DNA of 64,000 bases from Symsagittifera roscoffensis (GCF_963678635.1 NC_087063.1:72253617-72317616), one strand, 5' to 3'. Shown: positions 20,954 through 32,030, numbered from the stretch's first letter. The notes: generated by a model from the sequence alone, not told the origin. Program-made: numbers and translations.

Positions 20954-22312
20954 TTACAATATTTTTATAGGAACCTGAAAACTCAAAACAAAATAAACAT
21001 TTTTAGCAACTGTTCCGAATTTGCCAAATTGAATGTTTGTTAGTCTTTCTCCCAAGACTATAACTTCCGTTACTTGCTCCAAGGGAAATTGGAAAACCAT
21101 TTCTAATCTCAAGTTTTCTCCACTAAGTTCTGGATAATGCAACTGTTCAGGTGCATCCTGTAGTGAAGTCAATTCGAAAACTAGATAATAGCAGTTTTGA
21201 AAATCTTCCAGAGGAAGAGCTGGAAAATCTTCGTTATACTGCCTTGCTTTCATTGTTGTAACATAGGGACGACAAGGAGAAGTTGTATCTATTGAAATAA
21301 TTGCTCTTCCGCCTCGAATAATTCTAATCTCTCTCAAATGCAATTGTTGATAATTGAAAAGATTTTTATGAAAAGATCCCGCAACAGCCGATTTTGTATT
21401 CATTGCAATAGTTATCCTTCTGATTGGGGCATTATTGAAAACATTTTCCTGAATATACTGGTTTTGACGAGATGGAACGATAAAAATTCTTTTTATAGTT
21501 TTCATGTAATTGTAAGGAGCAGGCTCCCTTTCCAGATTCCATTAGGTTCTGAGATTAGGTTCAGCTACTAAAATTCTTCTTGTAAACAGTGAACAATCAA
21601 CAAGTTTCAGTTTAACATTTGGATTATCAGACAGCATGTAAAATTTAGGTCTAGCTCGAATTAGTTTAATTTGAACTTTGGTTTTTGGCAGTAATAATTT
21701 TTCACAAGTAAACAAGTCAATGGCTAGCCTGCCATAAAGTGAAAAAGTTGTCTCTGATCTTAGAGAATTGGCTCTATCAGTGAACGGATACATATCAAAT
21801 GCTTCCGGATATTCTTCAAAACTATACCCGTGACAAGCAAGTATTCCTTTATTACTCATTGCCGACGAGTTGAATTTGTTCGATATTTGTGCTTTATGAG
21901 GATATAATCCATTGGCGTTGTAAACCATTGTATTATTAAAATAAACTTCAAAATTGGAGAATAGAGAGTGTAGTAGATTGCTTACATAAGTTAAGTAAGT
22001 TTGTGGTTCCTCATCTGAATCTACCTCCGACTTTGCTTTATATTCTGCTCTTTCTTTTTTGAAAGTTTCGAAGAATCTTCCATTGAATAATTGAATCTTT
22101 AAACTGAGGTGGGAATCACGCATATCCAATCAAAGATTACGGTCCGTCTCAAATTCAAACTCAATACTGCTTTTATTTAGAGAAGTACTGGGAAATACTT
22201 CTTGTATGTATGATGAAATTATTGCTTACAAATCTGGGACTTTATCAAAAATCTCCGACGAAGAATTTGTAAAAGCTCCGTACCAAAAGTAACTACTTTT
22301 ATTTTCACTCAT
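20954..22312 (-). pseudogene. Major capsid protein (F54H12.2-like), Polinton 2
   Basis: A single frame of 453 codons from ATG 22312 to the stop at 20954, broken only by in-frame stops: TAA after FDKVPDL, TGA after ETDRNL and TAA at 21542-21544. It contains LYPHKAQISNKFNSSAMSNK, GYSFEEYPEAFDMYPF, KTKVQIKLIRARPKFYML and, near the end, NAPIRRITIAMNTKSAVAGS. This is the usual Polinton major capsid, predicted double jelly-roll and virion-forming. The start overlaps the pX-like stop by four bases (ATGA). Confidence 0.88.
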
Positions 22313-22674
22313 TTTATCTTTTCAAAAATGTCTTTGCGATAGCGACTGATTTTTGATCTATTTTTTCGAGAAATGGCTCTTCTTGTTCTACGCTTGGATT
22401 TTTTTTCCACCTCCCAACTCTTTTCGAACTGTTTTTGTTCCAACATCTTTTGCGAATTTTTTGAATTTTTTCGTCCACTGACAACTTCTCCAATCTCTGG
22501 AGCAGCAATTTCAAATAAATCTGCTCCGATTCTTTTTGCAGCTGGTACTATATATATTCTAATCAAGGGAATTGCATTTCTCTTAAGAATTTGTGCAATA
22601 GCACCAAAAATTCTTCCACGCTGTCTTGCATGTCCACGAAAAATAGGCAAATTAGCTGAACTTTGAGCAACCAT
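22309..22674 (-). CDS. pX-like basic core protein, Polinton 2
   Basis: Intact 121-residue ORF from ATG 22674. The N-terminal part has HARQRGRIFGAIAQILK and PAAKRIGADLFEIAAPEIGE, the Arg-Gly-rich then Pro/Ile/Gly pattern of Polinton and adintovirus pX-like proteins. The C-terminal third is strongly basic (KKSKRRTRRAISRKNRSK). It probably condenses DNA within the virion and may disturb membranes, by analogy with adenovirus core peptides. Its TGA overlaps the capsid ATG as ATGA. It starts 70 bases after the second capsid-type gene ends. Confidence 0.8.
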   Translation of the reverse strand: MVAQSSANLPIFRGHARQRGRIFGAIAQILKRNAIPLIRIYIVPAAKRIGADLFEIAAPEIGEVVSGRKNSKNSQKMLEQKQFEKSWEVEKKSKRRTRRAISRKNRSKISRYRKDIFEKIK

Positions 22675-22744
22675 TTCATATGAAGTATTAATTGAAAATG
22701 ATTATCCGAAATCTTGCGAAACAAGAGAACAACTCGTGTAATTC

Positions 22745-23485
22745 CTACGGACACAAAAAGAAGTTTTCACCCGTAGTATCCCTTAGTTCTGTTTTTATGC
22801 TGTGGCAAGAGTTTTTTAATTGTAGATTTGTGATGGATTGATAATTTATGTCTCCATTTTTTACTTTGGAAATGAATGAAATACAACGCAGTAAAGGAAT
22901 TTTTGTATCGCCTACTATATTAGATTCTATAATATCACTATAAATCATAAGGCAATGTATTCTTATAATGTCGCAAAAATACTGAGGATAATGTGGTCTT
23001 TTTCCTTTCATTATAACACCTGTCTGATTTTGTTCAAATTCACAACCAAAAATGTGACTAACATCAGTTTTTTGAATTATAAACACTGATTGTATTTCAG
23101 GTAAATGAATGGCAATTTTGTGTGTAATCTTATCTACTGATACATAAATTCCGTTATATTTATATTTTTGTGCGCCTATACGTTTTGGAATTTTGTCATT
23201 CAGTGCTACAACTATATCAACATTACTTGGATACAATCCAAATTCAATATGCATCGGTTGAATCTTTCTTTTTTCCTCAGGACTTTCTCGTCCATCTATG
23301 AAAGTAAATTTTATCTCTGTAACGTTTTGGTACAAGGAAGGGTACGATATTTCTGAAATAGCAACCTCCCATTCTCCTTTTAGATGTATTTGTTCCGGTA
23401 GAAAATTTGTAAAGGAAGTAAGACTGTTATTCGGATAACAATTAAAAGAAGCATTAGAAACTTGCTCAATAGTAAAAGAATCCAT
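22745..23485 (-). CDS. Second capsid-type (minor capsid) protein, Polinton 2
   Basis: Intact ORF of 246 residues from ATG 23485, the best-preserved gene of the element. It opens MDSFTIEQVSNASFNCYPNN, continues LPEQIHLKGEWEVAISEISY and has a late block SNIVGDTKIPLLRCI that parallels the Polinton 1 copy of the same length. Members of this family accompany F54H12.2-type capsids across animal Polintons; a penton or accessory capsid role is likely but not shown by motifs here. It precedes the pX-like gene. Confidence 0.82.
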   Translation of the reverse strand: MDSFTIEQVSNASFNCYPNNSLTSFTNFLPEQIHLKGEWEVAISEISYPSLYQNVTEIKFTFIDGRESPEEKRKIQPMHIEFGLYPSNVDIVVALNDKIPKRIGAQKYKYNGIYVSVDKITHKIAIHLPEIQSVFIIQKTDVSHIFGCEFEQNQTGVIMKGKRPHYPQYFCDIIRIHCLMIYSDIIESNIVGDTKIPLLRCISFISKVKNGDINYQSITNLQLKNSCHSIKTELRDTTGENFFLCP

Positions 23486-23526
23486 GACAACTGATCGATA
23501 GAAATTGAATTTGAAAAATGACTTAC

Positions 23527-24427
23527 CTTTAATCTGAATATATTTTCAGCTTTTTTTTTCAAAAAAATTTCCCAGAATGTCTTCTTTTTCTAGATTTTTG
23601 ATGGTGTATGTTAGAAGTTTTTTTGTAGATATTGCCGAAATTTCAAAATTTTTGTCTGTAAACTATGGCTTGTATCCTTTTCGGAACTGAATATCATTTT
23701 TCTAAATTCTAACTCTATCACCAATTTTGAATTTTGGTTTAGTATATTTCGTGAACAATTTGTTATACAATATTGATAAAAAAATCACTGTTTTTTACAT
23801 CTCTGGGAGATTTTCCATTTTTTGCAACAGTTCCATGTAGAAACAAATTGCTGCAATTTGGGGACAAAATTTCCACCATGATCTTCAATGTAACGATATA
23901 TTAAATGTTTTAAAGACTGAATTGCTCTCTCTGCAAATGCAGCTTTTGTTTCACTCATTGTCTTTCTCGCGAAAGTTCCCCCATGTTCTGTTCCTTTATC
24001 AACCCAAAGTTTTTCAGGAGTGTTTTTTCGAGAAATCATTTTTCTGAAAGCTTGTAAAGTGTCTTTGGCATACTTTGTTTTCAATATTTGAACTCCGAAA
24101 AATCTCGAAAAAATATCTACAGCAACTATTAAATACTTGACGCAACTATTAAATACTTGACTAGCTAACTTGTCTACAAAAGCCAAGTCCACACACCAAA
24201 TTTCAATGATATATTTAGAAAACGCTTGAAGTCTTCGGAAACACTTGATTGGTATACAATGTCTTGGTTTGTAAAAACTTTTCTACTTTCTTTTTTGATA
24301 AACCACTCGCTTTACTCAAATTTTGAATAAAACCGTACGCAGCTCTGCCCCTAGAATACAATCTGTTCAGTCTTACCTTTTCAGATTTTGAAAGGTATCC
24401 AAGTTCCTCTATCTTTTGCTTTGGCAA
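23527..24427 (-). pseudogene. Retroviral-type (rve) integrase, Polinton 2
   Basis: N-terminal helix-turn-helix-like region (KSEKVRLNRLYSRGRAAYG, SKKKVEKFLQTKTLYT), catalytic core with MDLAFVDKL (Asp), LWVDKGTE (Asp) and FAERAIQSLK (Glu), and an SH3/chromo-like end (KPKFKIGDRVRI) in another frame. The second Asp and the Glu are only 22 residues apart instead of about 35, so roughly 13 residues of the core are missing. A 22-bp direct duplication (CGCAACTATTAAATACTTGA) at 24126-24165 disturbs the start of the core. Copy 2 at 30805 keeps the ATG that is TTG here. Confidence 0.82.
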
Positions 24428-24714
24428 TCTTGTTAGTAACAAGTTTAGGAGGAAGTTGAGTTGTTTCCAAAATAGTAAAGTAAACATCTGGAAAATCAGT
24501 AACTTTTTGCACACACAAAGGCTACGATAGATTCTTTTGTATTTCGATTATCTAATATAATATTGTCTGACTGGCCGAGTTTATATCTAGAAGAATTCAA
24601 AATTAAATTAATAAGGTGTTGATTGTTGCTCGTTTTCAACCACGCATTTGCAGCACTGGAAACAGAATCATGCTTTTTTGGTACAATCTCCTTTTTTTCG
24701 TGCTTTTGTTCCAA
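24370..24714 (-). pseudogene. Unrecognised Polinton 2 ORF upstream of integrase, copy 1
   Basis: The frame reads KHEKKEIVPKKHDSVSSAAN, NLILNSSRYKLGQSDNIILD and SIVAFVCA, then is shifted. In copy 2 (30760-31110) the same frame goes on as KKKITDFPDVYFIILETTQL, overlapping the integrase start. No ATG is visible in frame and no domain is recognised. It occupies the position of the unknown gene at 13698-14355 in Polinton 1, without clear similarity. Confidence 0.4.
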
Positions 24715-24838
24715 CTTTTGTTTTCTTGGAAGTGTACTTTATGATTGATAAACTGAATAAAGAATTCAAACAAACTGTTCCATACTATGTCAATCGTTTA
24801 ATGACAAAAGGGTGATGATAGATATCAGTTGTAACCCT

Positions 24839-25736
24839 TTAGTTGGACTTAAAATAATTTTTCTTTTGTGTAGAGGAGTTCTTTTTTGTGTTAATTCTGA
24901 AATTTATTTTCGATAAATTACTACGTCTTCTTTCGGAAGCTCTACTCTGAATAGGTTTACTTAACAATCGCTCAGAAACTGAATGAAATCTTTTGGGCAA
25001 TTGAGAATGAATTGTTTTCGAAGCCTTAGGCAAACTTTTTGAAATATTGGGAGAATAGAGACGTATTGTGTACTCATCGTCCAAAAAATTTTGTCTCTAT
25101 TCCAGCTGGTAAGTAAAATTTTGTTGGAACTGACCCACTATAAGAGCAATACTTAAGTGAATCAACTGTTTTTGGGGTTGAATCAAAAAGTAAATTACCA
25201 TAAGGAACGGATGTTGCATCTTGGTACCACTTTTTCAATTGAGATCCTAGACCTAGTTATTGACTTAATGTATTGATTTGTAAAACATCTCTCGGCGACT
25301 TGAACAAGACTATGTGGGTAATTTGTAACTCTACATCTCTTCCTAATTTACTTTGATGAAAGAAATTGTGTTTGAAGTATATTGTATTCAGTCCTTTGTG
25401 TCTCCCAGCGGTAGCAATTTTTTTTTACAAATTGTTTGGAGTTTGGAATTTTTTCATTTATCCACAAGAATCATCGAATATAAGCAAATAGTTAGTTCCG
25501 TTCTTGGGAAGATTTTCAATCAAGTCAAAATCTACTCTTTGGATAAATTTAAGGTTTTTTCTTTGCAGTTGACTATCAAGAGGATGATAATGTTGATAAA
25601 AATAAAAAATTTTGTCGAATGTTGGTTGAAAATTACCAATTTTCAACCAATCAAAATAAAGATGAGATTTTCCAGATCCACTCAGTTCAATTAGCGAAAT
25701 AAAAATTCGTTCTTTGGTAGATATTATTTTATTCAT
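24839..25736 (-). pseudogene. FtsK/HerA-type packaging ATPase, Polinton 2 copy 1
   Basis: From ATG 25736: Walker A ELSGSGKSHL (first Gly of GxxGxGKS replaced), Walker B NYLLIFDDSC, then TAGRHKGLNTIYFKHNFF and THIVLFKSPRDVLQ, both conserved with Polinton 1. The gene ends in a basic tail (RLLSKPIQSRASERRRSN), reached after one extra T near 25087 that breaks the frame in this copy; in copy 2 that junction is in frame. Stops near 25450 and 25270 also interrupt it. It would drive DNA into capsids. Confidence 0.82.
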
Positions 25737-25789
25737 AGCTTTGGAGAAGGTAGAATATGACCGACTGTACTTGATAAGATAGCTACCCA

Positions 25790-26060
25790 AAGTATTGTTT
25801 CTTCACTTGTTGTGGATAACATCATTCAAACAGTTGCACATACTAGCATCAAAACCATAACAAAAAACTGGCACAAAAAAAAACTAAAAGAGATCTATTA
25901 CATGTACGTCCAAACAATTTCCATGATTTTCGTTCATGATTTTTTTTATCAAAACAACCTTTCCTAAATTTACAGGCTTGTCACATTGATCTATCATCTT
26001 AACTCTAAAAAAAAAACGTTGACAATGAAATTTATTTAAAGTTTGAAAATGGTAGTACAT
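25790..26060 (-). pseudogene. Small membrane protein, Polinton 2 copy 1
   Basis: Broken copy of the ORF at 32028-32354. It starts MYYHFQTL at 26060; a longer A-run near 26005 and other indels disrupt the frame. The membrane segment is still readable in pieces. Confidence 0.45.
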
Positions 26061-26075
26061 TAAGATTAAGATAAT

Positions 26076-26476
26076 TTACAATTTGTTAAAAAGCATCGAG
26101 TCCATGTTCCGTATGCAAATGCTTTCGTCTCTGCACAGTGAAGAGTTTTTGCATGACGAAATGGGTCGTTGCTACACCTCCAATCATATTCTTCATCTTT
26201 GAATATCAAAAAATGAATTTTAGGGCAAGCGTAGTCATCCAAATTTTAATTTTTGCTTCCAAAAGTTCTAACAGAATCTTACATTTTTTATAACCTTTTG
26301 CAAAAAATTCCGTTTTCTGTGGCGACTAGATTTTTCAATATTTTTTCAAATCCAGTATAATTTTTGTAACCACTGCTCCAATTGATTCCATGAAAATGCT
26401 GAGTATACCAAAAAGATTGGGATGTTGGTTTGAATTTTTTGGGAGGAAGAAAGAAATATCCTACAGTTTGTCCATC
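26076..26476 (-). pseudogene. Exonuclease-like gene, Polinton 2 copy 1, truncated
   Basis: Copy of the 3' part of 32370-32841: GVYKDGQTVGYFFLPPK, FHGINWSSGYK, then after a frameshift NLDDYACPKIHFLIFKDEEY. The first exon-like part with the DIE motif is missing because this copy is joined at 26476 to sequence equivalent to 35650. Confidence 0.55.
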
Positions 26477-26602
26477 CTTATAAACTCCAATACCACACAA
26501 ACATTTAATCAATTTACAAAAACATTTAATCAAAGAGCTGTCGAGCAGCAGAAGAGTTCTGGAGGTTCTCTATAGAACGCAGAGCTGGACGAGTTTCCAT
26601 TG

Positions 26603-27017
26603 CTAGTGGTTGTTGTGGAGGAGTGTTTTGAGGGTCATTGTTTCTGAGAAACCCTCATCTTCTTCTATTGTGATGGGGTTTTCGGTTGATCCTGCTTCCT
26701 CCCACGGAAAGAGGAAGTCGTCGACTGGTTGAGCTACAAATCTTGAGTCAGGAATCTTGGGGTAGTTTATTCCCACATGATCAGAAACTTCCTCCATCAT
26801 TCGCATTTCCAAGTTGGTTCTCTCTGATGAGAACTTGCATCATATGATGTTCTTTGAAATCCCTTTGCATCACTTCCACCATGTGCCAGACTTAGATTGG
26901 GATATCCATTCGTGCCAGAAAAACTCCAGAGACTGTTTCTCGCACTTGAATTTGTACTAGATCAGGTGAAAATTCTACAGAGTACATGAGGTTGCTGTTT
27001 TGCACTGAGAAGATCAT
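26603..27017 (-). pseudogene. Acidic protein of Polinton 2, copy 1
   Basis: From ATG 27017 (MIFSVQNSNLMYSVEFSPDL) the frame meets a TAA after ARMDIPI, then continues. A further indel near 26815 shifts to the acidic part (VDDFLFPWEEAGSTENPITI, EEDEGF). The copy at 35800-36179 shares the same TAA, so it existed before the internal duplication or is spliced around. No family is recognised. It is the first minus-strand gene left of the CCAAT array, divergent from the polymerase gene. Confidence 0.45.
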
Positions 27018-27199
27018 TTTGAGCAATAAATTGAGTAAAAGAGTAAAAACAAGAAAGAACTGAGAGAGAGGGGAGCTGACGCAAGTTAAGTTGAAATTAG
27101 GGTAATCAGAGCTGAGAGAGGAGGTAGTTGACGGTAGTTAAGTTGAAAATGAAATGAATTTTGGTTAAGAGAGAAGGACACCTTCAACTCGAATGTGTG

Positions 27200-27390
27200 G
27201 GTTTGACCAATCAGAATTGATTTTCCGTTTTTGGATTGTAGTCGTGTCCAATCAGATTTCAGCTTCCTTTTATGGCGTTCTTGGATAAAAGTCGTGTCCA
27301 ATCGGAAACAAAGCTCCATTTTGAGCATTGTCGTTTCCAATCACAATATTGTTCATTTTTGTTATAGTTGTCGTATCCAATCAGAAGACC
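27200..27390. promoter_or_regulatory. Phased CCAAT-box array, copy 1
   Basis: CCAAT occurs at 27206, 27248, 27298, 27337 and 27377, four of them inside the repeated phrase GTCGTGTCCAATCAGA (variants GTCGTTTCCAATCACA and GTCGTATCCAATCAGA). Spacing is 39-50 bp. Two inverted boxes, CTGATTGGTTGA, follow at 28152 and 28201. The array lies between the divergent acidic-protein and polymerase genes. CCAATCA/G is the recognition sequence of the NF-Y factor. Confidence 0.65.
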
Positions 27391-27399
27391 CTTTGAAGG

Positions 27400-28360
27400 A
27401 CTTAAATCTTCCAAATAATTAAAACTATACATAAAAAAAATTGCAAATACAAATGACTAAAAGTTATTTGCAGTCAAAGTAACAAATATTGCTGATATAA
27501 GAAAGGCAATTGAATTTTTTGTATGTAATCAATGAGAAATTGCTGATTTTTGAGTAGATAGTCAAGTTCTTCAATTTTTGTGTAAATTTGGGAGGATAAC
27601 TCAAAGTTAACGAATATTTCAAAGCAAACCTCTGGAAATCTGATTCCAAACCGAATCAAGCAGGATTTTGAAATTTGAAAATTTATAAAGAAATGAAGGA
27701 ATAAAGAATTTTGTGGGTAAATTTTACAAATTAGGGTATTGGATAGGGGATAAAAAGAGTTTTGATATATTGTCGTACGATCTTTTGATTAATTTCAAAT
27801 TCTCGAGAGTAAACAAAAATTTTTTCCTTGTGAGGTGTAATTCAGCGGTAAGTTTAAAATTTTGTTACGCAATTTGTGGATCAAAAGTAAACTCTTTGAT
27901 TGAGTAAGTTTCTCTGGAGAGACCTTTATTTAGTCGGATAACTCTATTTTGGACAATATAAACGTCAAAAATTATGAAAAAAGTAAAAGTCAACATCTAT
28001 TTCATCAATAAGAAAATCAATTGGAATTTTTTCTTTTTTCTTGTAAAGTAACTCGAGGAAGCTCAAATGTTTTTTGATAGACATTTTTCAAATAATATTA
28101 AATTTTTTTTAAAAAAAAAATTATTTCACTTTTAGAAAATGCTGGATTCTGATTGGTTGATTTCCAACAAACAGTGTTACTAAAAGAATACTCATTTCTG
28201 ATTGGTTGATCTTCCCCAATGAACAGCCAATAAAATTTGTTTCATTCTGATTTTCTTTATGTTAAAAGCAATCGCTCTATACTTTGTATAACTACTTGAA
28301 ATTAAATTCGATTTTTTTAAACAATTTAAAGTAAGAATAAATAATTTATTAAATTTTTTG
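27400..28360. other. Divergent intergenic region of Polinton 2, copy 1
   Basis: AT-rich with no credible ORF apart from short incidental frames. Repeated with about 95 percent identity at 36560-37565. Two inverted CCAAT boxes lie at its right end, near the polymerase gene. Confidence 0.5.
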
Positions 28361-28444
28361 GGACATTTTAAAACTTCTAATTTCGTAGGTACCATGTACT
28401 TTTATTTAATTTTGCTACAAGCTAAATCTCTCACTTTTTTTCAG

Positions 28445-30510
28445 ATGCCTTCACTCAACAGGAATGAAAAAATGAAATGTGAGGCCTGTGACAAAAAGTA
28501 CAGGAGGTCCGATGCGGCTCGACATCGAAGAGTTGCGTGCGAGGAGTTATTTCTTGTCCGGAATGTAATTATTGTACTTACAACCAGCAAGAAACGAATT
28601 ACGATGCAGCCAAGAAGCATGCCCCATCAACTTCCAAGCAATCAACGGTTTGTTCGTCTTGCGAGCAGGAGTTTCCGAGTTACTATTCTCTCCAACAGCA
28701 TCGGAGAAAAGAACATATGGCGAAACAACGGAAGCCAAGTGATACGGTGGCAGACTGGAACAAGATTGTGGAGGAGGAAGGGGATGATGGAGAGAAATTC
28801 AAGGGGAGTTGAGTGCTTGTCATTACTTCCTGGTTGACACTGAGATGGAGAATGTCTTCAATAAGATGGATTCCGCTGCAAAAATCAATAATGCTCTTGG
28901 ATTTGTTCTCCGTAATGTCGAAACGGGAGAATATCGGTATTATTATGCACACGAAAACAATACTTTGTTCGAAAAATCGCATCTACTGTGTACGAAAGCG
29001 GATTTGGTTTCAATTCAGGGAAAAGATGAAAAGTTTGATATCCTGGAGCAATGCACCCAAGAACGTCAGAACACAAAGTGGAGGTTCAATTTGATCACAA
29101 ATGTCACTATTTTTGCTGCACTACTAAAAAACAACCCAATGGGATGTCCAGACTCTGTCTTGCCTGAACCTTTACTGAAAAACCTTTCAGTAAACTGTCT
29201 TTTGTCGAACAAAGATGAACAACCATTTAAAGATGATCTTTGTCTTTTCTGTGCGTTAACAATGTTTTTGCATGGTCATAGTAACCTCAATGCTCATACA
29301 TCTCAACTGTTTACAGAGTTTATATCAAAATCTGGATACGATCCGAAGAAATTTCTCGGAGTTACCATTGATGATTCACCTCTTGTAGAGATAATAGTTG
29401 AACGTAACAAATTCAATTACAATTTTGATGTTCAAGAAAGAGAATATGTTGGAGAATTAGCCAGGCGAAGTATTGGAAAATTCCAAAAAACAGTGAAATT
29501 GCTGACATTCAACAACCATATCATTCATACGAAAGATATTGATTCTTTCTTCAAGTGTTTCCGATAGCCTAGCTGTGACTGTTTCTTCAACAGATCAGAC
29601 AAATCCAAACAGACAACGTATGTCTTGTAAAGATACAGTGCGACACTTTTATCCAAAGAATGTATATACACTTCGAGAAACGCTCTTTGAAAAGTTGGAG
29701 GGTTTTAAAATCCCAGTTTCGAAAGATAATCACTATTCAACAACCTAGCCATTTTCAATTTTGATTCATCAAATGTCTGCAAATCAATTGTTGAAAATGA
29801 TGCGAGCCAGCTCTATTCTATCCCTGTTCAATGTGCCAAGACATGCCAACAGGATTGTACACAAGATGGAAGTTTGATTCCGATATAAAAAAATTCAAGG
29901 CTAGACATAACCGATCTTGCAATTTTGAGAACATGATCAAGTCTTACTACCAAGAAACCAGACCAGAATGCAGAATTGAGAGCTTCCACACCTCTGGAAA
30001 TCAAAAGAAAACTGACTGTTTCAATGTTGATTGATATTGCAATCACTGCAAAACAGTGTTTGAAGCAATGGGATGCTATTACCATTTTTGTCCTTGCCAG
30101 GAGACTCGTCCCTCACTTAGCGATGAAGATATTGAGAAAGGAAACAAAAGGAGAGAGATAAAAGACTTAAGACGTGAGTATATTCGCGAAAAAGGATACA
30201 AAATTGAAGAGATATGGGAGTGTGAGTGGTGACAAAACTTCAAAACGAACGAAAAAATAAAGAATCATATCCAATTTTCTCTAAAAAAAGATTTTTCTCT
30301 ACTGATTCTTTATTGGAAAAAATAAGAGATGGATATAAGCAAAATTATGCCATTGAAAATGATCTTCTTAAGCATCCCCAGCGAATGCTAATATCTAGTT
30401 TCAAACTAGAAAATGGTTGCATCATTACTCCTCTTTTCAATTTCTACTTGGAACTTGGCTTACAATGTACAAAAGTTTACCGCTTTGTACAGTATCTCTT
30501 TTCAGCTTTT
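28445..30510 (+). pseudogene. Protein-primed family B DNA polymerase, Polinton 2 copy 1, deleted
   Basis: ATG 28445 directly follows CTTTTTTTCAG, a possible splice acceptor. The N-terminus carries zinc-finger motifs (CEACDKKYRRSDAARH; CSSCEQEFPSYYSLQQH) and the domain typical of Polinton polymerases (LCLFCALTMFLHGHSN, GVTIDDSPLVEIIVE, FNNHIIHTKDIDSFFKCF). After about 29757 the sequence jumps to that equivalent to about 40125, removing the exonuclease domain. Part of the palm follows to YRFVQYL, where it ends at the duplication junction. Frameshifts after FFNRSDK and after HYSTT are shared with copy 2. Confidence 0.85.
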
Positions 30511-30526
30511 TTTCCAGTTTTGACTA

Positions 30527-30805
30527 GCTAACTTGTCTACAAAAGCCAAGTCCACACACCAAATTTCAATGATAAATTTAGAAAATGCTTGAAGTCTTCG
30601 GAAACACCTGATTGGTGGACCAAATTTTGTATACGATGTCTTGGTTTGTAAAAACTTTTCTACTTTCTTTTTTTGATAAACCACTCGCTTTACTCAAGTT
30701 TTCAATAGAACTGTACGCAGCTCTGACCCTAGAATACAATCTGTTTAGTCTTACCTTTTCAGATTTTGAAAGGTATCCAAGTTCTTCTATCTCTTGCTTT
30801 GGCAT
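30527..30805 (-). pseudogene. Integrase N-terminal fragment, Polinton 2 copy 2
   Basis: ATG 30805 opens MPKQEIEELGYLSKSEKVRL, then SRVRAAYSSIENLSKASGL and, after a frame change, KVFTNQDIVYK. It is cut at the duplication junction before the catalytic core. It shows the true start of this integrase, lost in copy 1. Confidence 0.7.
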
Positions 30806-31110
30806 TCTTGTTAACAACAAGTTTAGGAGGAAGTTGAGTTGTTTCCAAAATAATAAAGTAAACATCTGGAAAATCAGTAATTTTTTTCTTTAGTGCACAC
30901 ACAAAGGCTACAATAGATTCTTTTTTATCTCGATTATCTAATATAATATTGTCTGACTGGCCGAGTTAATTTCTAGGAGAATTCAAAATTAAATCAAAAA
31001 GATGTTGATTTGTTGCTCGTTTTCAACCTCGCATTTACAGCACTGGAAACAGAATCATAATTTTTTGGTACCATTTCCTTTTTTTCGTGCTTTTGTTCCA
31101 ACTTTTGTTT
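30760..31110 (-). pseudogene. Unrecognised ORF upstream of integrase, copy 2
   Basis: Copy of 24370-24714 with frameshifts. It contains KKKITDFPDVYFIILETTQL and overlaps the 5' end of the integrase frame. Confidence 0.35.
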
Positions 31111-31253
31111 TCTTGGAAGTGAACTTTATGATTGATAAACTGAGTACGGAATTCAAACAAACTGTTCCATACTATGTCAATCGTTTAATGACAAAAGGGG
31201 TGATGATATATATCAGTTGTAATCATTTAGTTGAACTTAAAATAATTTTTCTT

Positions 31254-32030
31254 TTATGTAGAGGAGTTCTTTTTTGTGTTAGTTCTGAAATTTCTTTTCG
31301 ATAATTTACTACGTCTTCTTTCCGAAGATCTCGAAGCTCTACTCTTAATAGGTTTACTTAACACTCGCTCAGAAACTGAATGAAATTTTTTGGGCAATTG
31401 AGAATGAAATGTTTTCGAAGCCTTAGGGAAACTTTTTGAAATATTGGGAGAATAGAGACGTATTGTGTACTCATCGTCCAAAAATTTTGTCTCTATTCCA
31501 GCTGGTAAGTAAAAATTCGTGTGAACTGACCCACTATAAGAGCATTACTTAAGTGAATCAACTGTTTTTCGGGTTGAATCAATAAGTAAATGACCATAAG
31601 GAACGGATGTTGCATCTTGGTACACTTTTTCAATTGAGATCCTAGACCTAGTTATTGACTTAATGTATTGATTTGTAAAACATCTCTCGGCGACATGAAC
31701 AAGACCAGCGGTAGCAATTTTTACAAATTGTTTGGAGTTTGAAATTTTTTCATTTTTTCACAAGAATCATCGAATATAAGCAAATACTTAGTTCCGTTCT
31801 TGGGAAGATTTTCAATCAAGTCAAAATCTACTCTTTGGATAAATTTAAGGTTTTTTCTTTGCAGTTGACCATAAAGAGGTTGATAATGTTGATAAAAATA
31901 AAAAATTTTGTCGAATGCTGGTTGAAAAGTACCAGTTTTCAACCAATCAAAAAAAGAGATTTTTTTCCAGATCCACTCGGTTCAACTAGGGAAATAAAAA
32001 TTCGATCTTTGGTAGATATTATTTTATTCA
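31254..32030 (-). pseudogene. Packaging ATPase, Polinton 2 copy 2
   Basis: Copy of 24839-25736. Walker A region is EPSGSGKKSLF with an A-run change that shifts the frame; Walker B is KYLLIFDDSCE. A deletion near 31710 removes part of the segment after Walker B. The 3' end is better than in copy 1: the core runs in frame into LDDEYTIRLYSPNIS and a basic tail (SRASRSSERRRSK), showing that the tail belongs to the ATPase. Confidence 0.78.

Noticed and set aside
20954-22312. Stop codon reassignment to explain in-frame stops in the capsid gene
   Set aside because: The stops are TAA, TGA and TAA, other genes also contain frameshifts, and normal stops end the intact genes; decay explains it.
28389-28444. 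A 5' UTR intron (GTACCATG...TTTTTTTCAG) before the polymerase ATG
   Set aside because: Plausible, but the acceptor is changed to CGG in copy 2 and there is no transcript evidence, so it is not listed as a feature.
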